Source: Bryobacteraceae bacterium
Lineage (GTDB): Bacteria > Acidobacteriota > Terriglobia > Bryobacterales > Bryobacteraceae
Reading direction: 5' to 3'
Assembly (NCBI GenBank): GCA_030041495.1
Contig: JASHNT010000083.1
Span: 1 to 64,000 of the forward strand
DNA length: 64,000 nucleotides
A program made the translations under genes and the position numbers. Position 1 is the first letter of the stretch. Every line of letters starts with the position of its first letter. Under the pieces are notes generated by a model. It was not told the DNA's origin. It saw only the letters and a list, made by a program, of their open reading frames with translations, and did not search any database. This document shows, in pieces, positions 25,143 to 33,886 of the stretch.

Positions 25143-28100
25143 ATGATCCGCGCCGATTATTTCATGCAGGATCCCGGGATTTTTCATTCGCCTGCTCTCA
25201 TTGGGAATCCTGAGATTTCGATCATCCTCCCCACCTACTGCCGTGGCGACAATGGCTTGCTGGACCGAGCTATAGGCAGCGTTCTCTCTCAGAGCTTTAC
25301 TAACTTCGAACTGATCGTGATGGACGATGGTTCAACAGACTCGACCGCCGATTTGATTTCGGCATACGTCAGGTCTGACGACCGCGTCATTCACGTGAGG
25401 CACGAACGTAACTGTGGCCTCCCCGCGCTGCGCGTAAACGAAGGATTGTTGATGGCTCGCGGAGACCTGTGCGCCTATCAATTCGACGACGACCAGTGGA
25501 CCAATACGTTTCTCGCGACGGTGGGCGGCGAATTGCGCAAGAACCCCGCTTTCGACGTGGCTTATGGGCTTTGCGAACTAACCATGGCGGGCACGCAACA
25601 GATACTGGGTGGTCCATTTGACTATCAGTGGCTGATGATAGGAAATTTTATTCCCAACAATACCGTCATTCATCGCCGGCGCCTGTTCGAACGGCTGGGT
25701 GGATATGACATGCATGTGGTGATGCGCCGGCGTTGTGATTGGGATTTGTGGCAGCGCTGGGCTCGCAAAGCCGCATTCCTTTTCATTAATGAGGTGGTGA
25801 GCAGGGTGGAAGCCAGGCGGCCGGAATCCATTGGGAATACTTGCATCGCCGATGACTTCGCCATGCGGTCGCAGATGGCTCTCGACAGAAATGAGAGCTT
25901 GCGGCCCGGCGTATTGAAGTCTTACGTGGTCGATGATCTCACGCACTTGAGACACCTGGGAGAGCGCAAAATTGAGTCCCTGTGGCGTCAACAAGTGGGT
26001 CCCTATCACTCTCGATTCCGGCACATCTGGATCGCGGTCCGGCCTCCCAAAGCCAGACCACTCCACGTGCTGGTCAGCAAAGGTGGATACGCCAGTACGT
26101 TCGACATCACCATCGGCAACTTCGCGGAAAGCCTGGCCGGCGATTTTGTCTTCACTTTTGTGCCTTTAGCCCACACTGATGAAGCGGCCATCCTCTGTGC
26201 GGACGTCCTGCTGCTGCACCGCACCACCGACCAACAGGGCCCGCCACTGGCGGAGATCGCACGGCGACGTGGCAAGGCCGTGGTCTTCCTGGCGGACGAC
26301 GATCTGCTTTCCGTACATCAGGTCGGGGAGGAATTCTCTTGGCTCGCGCCGGGTGCGCCGTGCCGGCTGGCTCTGGAGTCCGTGATCCGGGACGCCGACC
26401 TCGTCATCACCTACTCTCCGCTGATGCAAGAACCGGTCCAGGAGCTAAATCCCCGTAATGTTCTCCTCGAAACCAATATCCGGCAGAAATGGCTCGCTCG
26501 CGCAAAATCAAAACTCGACCCCGCCGGCGCTTCGGAGAGCGAGGGTCCGATGAGAATCGGATTTGCGGGAGGGCCAACGCGTCGTGACGAACTCGCGGCT
26601 CTATGGCCGGCGATCGTCGAGGTCAGTCGCCAACTGGGCGTCCGCGCCGAATTCCAGTTTTGGGGCTTCATTCCCAGCGGCCTGGAGGCGTTGCAATCGC
26701 CCTACCGCTGCGAGCGGTTCACCCACAGTTACGAAAGATACCTGGACCGCCTGACTTCGGCTGGCTTCGATGTGATGATCGCACCGCTGTTCGACGACAA
26801 GCGAACCAAGCGCGCTAAATGTCCCATCAAGTTCCTGGAAATCACGGCGGCAGGCGCGGTCGGCGTCTTCTCTGACGTCGCGCCCTATCGCGTGGTAGTT
26901 GACGGCGTCAACGGGATCAAGTGTGAGAACACGGTGGAATCCTGGAGCGCCGCGATTCTGAAGGCAGCCAGCCTGCCTCCCGCGGAACGGAAGCGCCTGA
27001 TCGGGCACGCCATCGACACCGTCGAGGAGCATTACACCAGCGAAACCCAGGCGCCTCGCGTCGCAGCCACCCTGGAGGCCGCTGTTCTGCACAGCCGGCT
27101 TAAGCGGGTTCGCTCGGGCAAGCCCCGGATCGCCTATTTTTGTCACACTCCGTATCGGTCAAGCGCCGGGAACCGCCTTTTGGGCTACGCCAGGCTGGCG
27201 CAGGATTTTCAGTTCGAGCCCGTATTAGTTCTCCCGCGCGGCGTTGGCAGTGCGGCCGAAGAGATGCAACGAAAGGCTACCGCCTTGAGCATCGCCATCG
27301 CTTATCTGCCCCTTACGGTTGAGACCGAGGTGGATGCATCCCGCCAACTCGACGAATCCGCGACGGCGGAAATCCAGCGTTGGTTGTCGCAGCATCGAAT
27401 TGGGCTGGTTCACTCTTTTAACCTGATGCGCGAAGTCGGGGAAGCGGCCAGGCATCTGGGCATCCCACATGCGGCCTCCCTGTATGAAGCCTATTCGCGT
27501 CATCCCGCCGGGGTCCGCCATTGTAACGTGGTCCATTCCGACTCCCTTATTTATGCCGATCGCTGGGGTGAGGTCCTCAATGCGCCCGCCCGGCGAATCA
27601 TGTCCTATGTGCCGGACGAATTTTTCGAAGTTGGAGATTCGGCGAGCGCGATTGGTCCTCCTGCTCAGGACGGTTGTTTGAGGATAGGCCTATTTGGAAG
27701 CTTGCAGCCCCGGAAAGGCCAGTTGCAGGCCGTGGAAGCCGTAGGCCGGCTCAAGAGCATGCTCGGCGCCAGCGCCCGACTCCAGTTCTTCGGCCACGAT
27801 CATTTCTATCCGGACTACCTCGCCGCTTGCAAGCAGATGGCAGAGCAATCCGGCATAGCGCACCTTGTGAGTTTCTGCGGCTTCGTCAAGGACTCCGGTG
27901 CGGCGATGCGCAACGTCGACGTCGTCCTTTGCGCCAGCGACTGTGAGTCCATGCCCCAGGCGATTCTGGAAGCTATGGCGTCCGGGCGCTTGGTTATCGC
28001 ACCCGGCGTTGGCGGCATCGCGGACATGGTGTCTCATGGCACCGGATTTCTGATGCCCGATAACTCCGCGGCCTCCATCCTCCAAGCGCTTGCCAAGGTT

Positions 28101-28262
28101 CTCAGACTGACTGCCGGCGAATGGCGGGACAAAGTTGATCTTGCCCGCGAAGTGGCTCGTCAGGAGTGTTCCAAGTACCCAGTCGCCGCGGAACTCTTCA
28201 GGCTCTACTGCCAGGCCGCCGTCGCACCCGGTTTGGCGCCGCTCACGGAAGCAAACCAATAG
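25143..28262 (+). CDS. Large multi-domain glycosyltransferase (GT2 plus two GT4-like units)
   Basis: 1039 residues. Residues 24-260 are a GT2 domain (ISIILPTYCRGDNG, LIVMDDGSTDST, acidic metal motif QFDDDQW at 114-119). Residues 305-650 form a GT-B-like unit with a Rossmann half at about 470 (MRIGFAGGPTRRDELAALW) and KCPIKFLEITAAGAVGVFSD. Residues 660-1025 form another GT4-like unit (RIAYFCHTPYRSSAGNRLLG, RIGLFGSLQPRKGQLQA, CESMPQAILEAMASGRLVI). It probably adds several sugars in turn to a surface glycan. No membrane helix is seen. CAGGAG lies ten bases before the ATG. Confidence 0.85.
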   Translation: MIRADYFMQDPGIFHSPALIGNPEISIILPTYCRGDNGLLDRAIGSVLSQSFTNFELIVMDDGSTDSTADLISAYVRSDDRVIHVRHERNCGLPALRVNEGLLMARGDLCAYQFDDDQWTNTFLATVGGELRKNPAFDVAYGLCELTMAGTQQILGGPFDYQWLMIGNFIPNNTVIHRRRLFERLGGYDMHVVMRRRCDWDLWQRWARKAAFLFINEVVSRVEARRPESIGNTCIADDFAMRSQMALDRNESLRPGVLKSYVVDDLTHLRHLGERKIESLWRQQVGPYHSRFRHIWIAVRPPKARPLHVLVSKGGYASTFDITIGNFAESLAGDFVFTFVPLAHTDEAAILCADVLLLHRTTDQQGPPLAEIARRRGKAVVFLADDDLLSVHQVGEEFSWLAPGAPCRLALESVIRDADLVITYSPLMQEPVQELNPRNVLLETNIRQKWLARAKSKLDPAGASESEGPMRIGFAGGPTRRDELAALWPAIVEVSRQLGVRAEFQFWGFIPSGLEALQSPYRCERFTHSYERYLDRLTSAGFDVMIAPLFDDKRTKRAKCPIKFLEITAAGAVGVFSDVAPYRVVVDGVNGIKCENTVESWSAAILKAASLPPAERKRLIGHAIDTVEEHYTSETQAPRVAATLEAAVLHSRLKRVRSGKPRIAYFCHTPYRSSAGNRLLGYARLAQDFQFEPVLVLPRGVGSAAEEMQRKATALSIAIAYLPLTVETEVDASRQLDESATAEIQRWLSQHRIGLVHSFNLMREVGEAARHLGIPHAASLYEAYSRHPAGVRHCNVVHSDSLIYADRWGEVLNAPARRIMSYVPDEFFEVGDSASAIGPPAQDGCLRIGLFGSLQPRKGQLQAVEAVGRLKSMLGASARLQFFGHDHFYPDYLAACKQMAEQSGIAHLVSFCGFVKDSGAAMRNVDVVLCASDCESMPQAILEAMASGRLVIAPGVGGIADMVSHGTGFLMPDNSAASILQALAKVLRLTAGEWRDKVDLAREVARQECSKYPVAAELFRLYCQAAVAPGLAPLTEANQ

Positions 28263-28388
28263 GGTCAGATCCGAGATTTGAGGATGATCGCCGCGATCCA
28301 CCGGTCGGGCATCAGCGCGTTGCGCTCGAACTGACAGTCTCATCCCCCTGTGGGAGAATAGCGAACGACAGGCGAAGTCATCGAGCTC

Positions 28389-31300
28389 ATGCAAGCATCA
28401 ACGATCACAGCTCTTATCGTTGGCTACTACGGGGCTGGCAATGCGGGGGACGAGGCCATCCTCGAAGCGATGCTGGGGGATCTTCGAGCGCGAATCCCAA
28501 GTCTGCGGCCTATTGTCGTTTCCGAGAATCCAACTTCGACCGCTGCGCTTCACGGAATCGAATCGATTCCGAATAATGACAGACTGTCAGTCCTGGCCGC
28601 GATCAAACGCTGCGATCTGGTCATCCTGGGCGGGGGCGGTTTGTTTCAGGATTCTTGGGACGTCTCGCTGAGTAGTGTGTTCTCAAGACCCGTGGCTCCC
28701 TTGAGCTACTATTTCTACTCGGCTCTTGCGGCCCTTTATGAGAAGCCAATGGTACTTTTCGCAATAGGCGTCGGGCCGCTTTCAACGGAGATTGGGCGGC
28801 TTTACACGCGAATGGCGTCCGAACTTGCAGCGCTTATTATAGTTCGCGATGAAGGGTCAAAGGCCGCAGTCCTCAAACTAGGTGTCGACGCCGATCTGGT
28901 TCACGTTACCGCCGATCCCGCGTTTCTGCTTTCGCACACCCTTCCGATCGTCGACTCACAGCGGCCTATCGTAGCGGTGGCCCTACGCAACTGGACCTTG
29001 GGCGTTGATCCGGGACAATGGGAGACGGAGATAGCAACCGCCCTCGACAACTTTCTCGCTCGGCATGGTGGAACGGTTTTATTCCTCCCTTTCCAGCAAT
29101 CCTCCGTCGAAGCTCACAACGACACCGCGGTCGCACTTCGAGTCCAGTCCCGGATGACCCATCGGGAACGGACCGGACTGCTTGAGGCCGCTGGCGATTG
29201 GCGTCAGTTGGCGGGCGCCATCGGCTGCGCCGATCTTGTGCTAGGGATGCGGTATCATTCGGCGCTCTTCGCCATACGGCAGGGGGTTCCCGTAGCCGGG
29301 CTGGCGTACGATCCCAAGGTGCACTATCTGATTGCCTCCGCGGGTTGCGAGCAGTGTGCAGTCGATCTAAATGGCATGCACGCGGAGTCCTTATTGGAGA
29401 CGCTAGAGGGAACCCTGGTTGATCCGGCGTTACAAGGGAAGTTGATTTCCGCCTCGGAAAAGCTGTCTGCGGCTGCTGCCGAAAGCGGCCGGCGCTTGTC
29501 CGAAACGCTTTCACGAGGCATGTTGCGCGCGCCCGACGCGGCTACTGTTCGGTGGTGGTTGGACGAGCTTGCTGCGGCAGTCGCTTCCATCGAGAGGCAA
29601 GACCTATCTTGGATCACAGAGGTCAAGCAGGCAATCGCAGAGCGTCGAAGCACCCTCCAGCGCGGATTCGGGCAATCCGGGCCCTATGACGTCATCTGCT
29701 TCCCTGGCATCGAATGGGATCTCCGCCGGATGCGGCCGCAACAACTCATGGCGCAATTCGCGAACCACGGGCACCGCGTCTTTTTTGTGAGTCCAACGAA
29801 GTTCCTACCGATGGGAAGTCCAAAGTTCACAATGCGTGCGCTCCGCAAGAACGTTTGGGAAGTCCGGCTGGCTACGCCGTACGCATTGGACGTTTACTCG
29901 GGTCTGATGGCGGAAGAGGTGGAAGATTCAATTGTCGAGGATATTCAAACCTTGGCGGGTGAGCTGGAGATTGACCGCGCGGTGTCGATCCTCCATCTTC
30001 CAACCTGGGCGACCGCTTGCTACCGCTTGCGGTCCCGTTTAGGATGGCCCCTAGCCTACGATTGCATGGACGATTGGAGCGGGTTCGCGTACATGCCCGA
30101 TGTGCTCCTCGGCAAGGAACCTTCGCTAGTCCAGAGTTCTGACTTAGTCGTAGTCACTGCCCAGAAACTCTGGGATAAGTGGGCTCCGCTCAGTCACAAT
30201 ACCTTGCTGGTTCCGAATGCCGCCGACTTCACGCACTTCCAGCAGGGGACTACCGGCGAGATTCCCGCCGGTCTCCCGTCGTCGATGCCCGTGGCCGGCT
30301 TCTTTGGCGTAGTGGATAGTTGGTTCGATGTCGAATTGGTCAGGCGGGCGGCGGGCGAACGGCCGCAATATTTCTTTGCCCTGGTCGGCGCTGTATATGA
30401 CGCTCCCGTCGATCGACTGGAGGGCTTGGCAAACGTCCGGTTGTTCGGGCATCAGTCGTACGATCTCCTGCCTTCCTATTTACGCCGCTTCGACGTTTGC
30501 ATGATTCCCTTCAAAGTCAACTCGGTTACGCTTTCAACCGATCCTGTGAAATTCTATGAATACCTCTCGCAAGGCAAGCCCATCGTGTCCACCCGCTTGC
30601 CTCAACTGGAACCGTATGGCGATGTAACGTACTTGGCCAATGACTTCGCGGATTTCGTTCGATTGCTGGATCAGGCCATTGCCGAAAACGATCCGGATCT
30701 TGTCGAACGCCGGCGGAAATTGGCCCGTGGGAACTCTTGGGCGGCGCGATATGACCTGGTCAGCCCGGCCATTCAGCAGACGTTCGCTGTTGATCGCGCG
30801 CGCCCGAATATTCTTTTCGTATACCAGTTCCTGGGCTTGGGCGGCGTGGAAGTTGTGTTGCAAGCGAGGGCCGCGGAACTGAGTCGCCGTGGGTACTCGA
30901 TTCGAATCGTGTTCCTCGAAGAAGCAGATGGGCGCGCGCTATTTGAAAGAAGCGGCATCGATTTTCGAATCTGCGGGACGGAAACGGAATTGGCCGATCA
31001 GCTCAGCGGATTCCGGCCGGACTGGATCATCAGCATTGATACGCCGGCCATTCTACCGCTCGCGCGCCGGACCTGTCCCGAAGCCGGGTTAGTGTATGAG
31101 GTCCATTCGAGCAACTCCCAAATGTTAGCGCCGCTCACGGGCCCGGATTTTTTCACCGGCATTCGAGGAATCCTGGTCCCCTCGGCGTCACAGGGTCAGC
31201 GCATCCAGCCACTGATGGCTGCCGATGTCCGAATCGAAGTGATACCCAACGCGCTTTCCCCGGCCTTTTTTGAGACGGGCGACGACGTCAAAGCTGCCTC

Positions 31301-33239
31301 GCATCCTATTGTTCTGTGGGTTGGGCGGCTCGACGCAGTAAAGAACTGGCGCGGCTTTCTTGGTATCGCCCGCCGCTTACGGGATCGAACCAATGCGCAA
31401 TTCCATTTGATCAGCGGCCGCCTATCTGCCGAAGCAGCGGCCACGTTATCGGCGACCATCGGAGCTCTCGGGCTGGAAGCACGCGTTCGCAGCACCCAAA
31501 CCATCCCAAACTCGCGCATGCCCGAGATCTATCGTGCCTCGGCGCGTTCCGGTGGTTGTCTCGTTTCAACTTCTGCCACGGAATCCTTCGGAATGGTGGC
31601 GTTGGAGGCGATGGCATGCGGCTGCCCGGTGGTCGCGCCGGACATCGTGGGGCTGCGGGATCTTGTGCGGCACTCTGAAACCGGCCGGCTTTATCCGGCG
31701 GGAGATCTGGCTACGGCTTGCGAGCAGATCGTGGACCTGTTCAACGAAACGCCCGAACGCCGCCGGATGGTCACGGATCACGCGCGAGAGTTGGCAATAG
31801 GTTTTTCCCCGGAACGCGCCGCCGACCGCTTTCTCGCGGTTTTGGAGGATTGGTCGGCGCCACGCGAGCCGAAGCCTCAGCCGGCTCTGGCATCGACCCG
31901 GGAATTTGCGCGCATCCTCGCGGATACGGGGGAAGGCGCAAGGGTGGTCATTTTTCCTCCTTTCTTGCCCTGGCGGGCTGAGCTGGATATGGGCCGAACG
32001 CAGCGGTGGGCAAAGCTTTTCGCGCGTGTCGGCTGTCTGGTTTTTTACTGCGATCCTCAACGGCACATTGCCGGAGAGGATGGTTTCGTCGAAGTCGAGA
32101 ATCGACTCTTCCTTGCGAATACACCGATGAATGTTTACGAAGGAATTGAGGCACCGGCGGTCATTGCTTGCGGGTCGAACCTCGATCAACTTTGCCATTT
32201 TCGGAATCCGCTTGTTGTCTACGAATGTCTTGACGCCTTGCGTGACAACGGATCAGCATTGAGCGACCTGGAGGCCGAGTGGCTCGCCCGTGCCGCGGTC
32301 GTAACTGTGAGTTCGGAGGACCGTCGCAGCTCGGTCGCGCGCCTCCGTCCCGACGTCATGGTCGTTTCCGATTCCCAATTGTTGCGGGATGACGAAGGCG
32401 CGAAGATTCTCAGCGCACTTGAGTCGGCGCGCACTCCCAATCACGATCCCATTCGACTTCAGACACTGCTGGCGTGGCGCGAGCGGGAGGTCAATGCGCT
32501 ACGAAAGCAGATCCAAGCCCGTGACCGGCCCGCTGTCGAAATACTTCAAGGCGCGATCGAGGAACAGAAGCGCATCCTCTTGGAACGGGACACCGGCGTT
32601 GCTTTCCTGCGAAATGAAGTGGCGGCTCGCAATGAAATCATCGCGGAGCGGAATAGGGCTGTGGAGTTTCTCAAAAACGAAGTCGGCCACCGTGAAACGG
32701 AGTTGGCGCGCCTTCGAAGCGACATCGAATCACGCGGTGAGATCATCCGCGAGCGGCAGGATGCGATTCAGTTTCTCCAGAAAGAAATCGCTACGCAGAA
32801 AGAGGGGATCACGTTCCTGCGGGGAGAGATCTCCCGGAGTGAAGCGGTCATCTCGGAACGCCAGCGCGCCATCGAGTTCCTTCAGCAAGAGGTCGCGGCG
32901 CGAGACGCCGCGGCCGCCGCGCAGCTCGAGGGCATTGCCTTCTTGAGAGGTGAGGTGGCGCAACTCGAAGCGGTCATCTCGGAACGCCAGCGCGCCATCG
33001 AGTTCCTTCAGCAAGAGGTCGCGGCGCGGGACGCCGTGGCCGCCGCTCAGCTCGATGGTATCGCCTTCTTGAGAGGTGAGGTGGCCCAACGCGAAGCGAT
33101 GATCGCAGAGCGCGAGCGCCAATTGCTTGAGTCCACGGCCGAGATCGCGAGGCTGAGCGACACCGTGCGCGACCTCGAAGCCACATTGCCGTGGTTGCGC
33201 CGATGGCTACTTGGCCGCTCGAGACGCGAAGGAGTCTAG
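28389..33239 (+). CDS. Pyruvyltransferase-multi-glycosyltransferase fusion with C-terminal coiled coil
   Basis: 1616 residues. Residues 1-340 are a CsaB-type polysaccharide pyruvyltransferase (LIVGYYGAGNAGDEAILEAM, LVILGGGGLFQDSWD, ADLVLGMRYHSALFAIRQG). Residues 433-790 are a GT-B unit (YDVICFPGIEWDLRRMRPQQ, YDCMDDWSGF, DPVKFYEYLSQGKPIVS). Residues 805-1160 are a GT4 unit (FLGLGGVEVVLQARAAEL, LWVGRLDAVKNWRGFL, ESFGMVALEAMACGCPVV). From 1182 a half GT-B unit (only the acceptor half) leads into a coiled coil (about 1360-1600) with a 42-residue repeat. It likely pyruvylates and extends a surface polysaccharide. Confidence 0.85.
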   Translation: MQASTITALIVGYYGAGNAGDEAILEAMLGDLRARIPSLRPIVVSENPTSTAALHGIESIPNNDRLSVLAAIKRCDLVILGGGGLFQDSWDVSLSSVFSRPVAPLSYYFYSALAALYEKPMVLFAIGVGPLSTEIGRLYTRMASELAALIIVRDEGSKAAVLKLGVDADLVHVTADPAFLLSHTLPIVDSQRPIVAVALRNWTLGVDPGQWETEIATALDNFLARHGGTVLFLPFQQSSVEAHNDTAVALRVQSRMTHRERTGLLEAAGDWRQLAGAIGCADLVLGMRYHSALFAIRQGVPVAGLAYDPKVHYLIASAGCEQCAVDLNGMHAESLLETLEGTLVDPALQGKLISASEKLSAAAAESGRRLSETLSRGMLRAPDAATVRWWLDELAAAVASIERQDLSWITEVKQAIAERRSTLQRGFGQSGPYDVICFPGIEWDLRRMRPQQLMAQFANHGHRVFFVSPTKFLPMGSPKFTMRALRKNVWEVRLATPYALDVYSGLMAEEVEDSIVEDIQTLAGELEIDRAVSILHLPTWATACYRLRSRLGWPLAYDCMDDWSGFAYMPDVLLGKEPSLVQSSDLVVVTAQKLWDKWAPLSHNTLLVPNAADFTHFQQGTTGEIPAGLPSSMPVAGFFGVVDSWFDVELVRRAAGERPQYFFALVGAVYDAPVDRLEGLANVRLFGHQSYDLLPSYLRRFDVCMIPFKVNSVTLSTDPVKFYEYLSQGKPIVSTRLPQLEPYGDVTYLANDFADFVRLLDQAIAENDPDLVERRRKLARGNSWAARYDLVSPAIQQTFAVDRARPNILFVYQFLGLGGVEVVLQARAAELSRRGYSIRIVFLEEADGRALFERSGIDFRICGTETELADQLSGFRPDWIISIDTPAILPLARRTCPEAGLVYEVHSSNSQMLAPLTGPDFFTGIRGILVPSASQGQRIQPLMAADVRIEVIPNALSPAFFETGDDVKAASHPIVLWVGRLDAVKNWRGFLGIARRLRDRTNAQFHLISGRLSAEAAATLSATIGALGLEARVRSTQTIPNSRMPEIYRASARSGGCLVSTSATESFGMVALEAMACGCPVVAPDIVGLRDLVRHSETGRLYPAGDLATACEQIVDLFNETPERRRMVTDHARELAIGFSPERAADRFLAVLEDWSAPREPKPQPALASTREFARILADTGEGARVVIFPPFLPWRAELDMGRTQRWAKLFARVGCLVFYCDPQRHIAGEDGFVEVENRLFLANTPMNVYEGIEAPAVIACGSNLDQLCHFRNPLVVYECLDALRDNGSALSDLEAEWLARAAVVTVSSEDRRSSVARLRPDVMVVSDSQLLRDDEGAKILSALESARTPNHDPIRLQTLLAWREREVNALRKQIQARDRPAVEILQGAIEEQKRILLERDTGVAFLRNEVAARNEIIAERNRAVEFLKNEVGHRETELARLRSDIESRGEIIRERQDAIQFLQKEIATQKEGITFLRGEISRSEAVISERQRAIEFLQQEVAARDAAAAAQLEGIAFLRGEVAQLEAVISERQRAIEFLQQEVAARDAVAAAQLDGIAFLRGEVAQREAMIAERERQLLESTAEIARLSDTVRDLEATLPWLRRWLLGRSRREGV
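32841..33092 (+). repeat. 126-base tandem repeat in the coiled-coil region (two copies)
   Basis: Copies at 32841-32966 and 32967-33092 differ at only a few positions, and a diverged third start follows at 33093 (GAAGCGATGATCGC). Each copy encodes 42 residues beginning EAVISERQRAIEFLQQEVAA and continuing to the next copy with no frame change. Forty-two is six heptads, so copy number can vary while keeping the coiled-coil register. Confidence 0.9.
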
Positions 33240-33308
33240 CTCAGTGGAGCGATCATCCATCTTGCGCATTCACGCCCATAGAAGGTACTCTAGAGGATAA
33301 TTCGAGGC

Positions 33309-33830
33309 ATGGCGGTCAGGTCATTTCTAACTCCGCGCATTGTCAGCCCAGTCCTGATCGTCGTCGCCTTTTTTTTGGGGAGGTTCACTGCCCCCCGGTC
33401 GGGCCCGGAAGATCGGCCGCCCATTGCCTCCGAATCTCCTGCCTCCACACCGGCGGCGAAGACGGAAATTCCGCCAGGCCAAAGCGTACTCGGTTTTATC
33501 GACATGGTCGACGGCAAGCCGGCCGTCCTCGCGGCAAAGGATGGTGAAGTCCAGGTTTCGGGTTGGGCCGCCTGTGTCGACGCCACTTCCCACTTGGTCA
33601 AGGTCGAGGTTCTTGTCGATGACAAGGTGAAAGCAGACACATCTATCTCGTACCCGCGGCCGGATGTAGCGAACCACTACGGCCGGCCGGATTTCGAAGA
33701 AAGCGGCTGGAGAGCGTCGTTTTCTGCACACGGGCTGGAAACCGGCACGCATTCGCTCAAAGCGCGTGTTATATGCGCAAAGGGAGAATCCGGGCTTTTA
33801 CCGGCATTTAGCCTGGATATTAAGAATTAA
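33309..33830 (+). CDS. Exported or membrane-anchored protein with a GWA-type beta domain
   Basis: 173 residues. An N-terminal anchor or signal (about 10-26, IVSPVLIVVAFFLGRFTAP) is followed by a Pro/Ala/Ser linker and a beta-rich domain (about 60-173). Its pattern is GFIDMVDG, then VQVSGWAACVD, PRPDVANHYGRPDFEESGWRA and GTHSLKARVICAKG. The same pattern occurs in domains linked to glycosyltransferases in many bacteria. Function is unknown. GATAAT lies seven bases before the ATG, so the mRNA may be almost leaderless. Confidence 0.65.
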   Translation: MAVRSFLTPRIVSPVLIVVAFFLGRFTAPRSGPEDRPPIASESPASTPAAKTEIPPGQSVLGFIDMVDGKPAVLAAKDGEVQVSGWAACVDATSHLVKVEVLVDDKVKADTSISYPRPDVANHYGRPDFEESGWRASFSAHGLETGTHSLKARVICAKGESGLLPAFSLDIKN

Positions 33831-33886
33831 TGAGCAGTTTCTTAAAGCGCTTGACGAACCTCAGGGATTTCTATTGAGCCGCGCGC

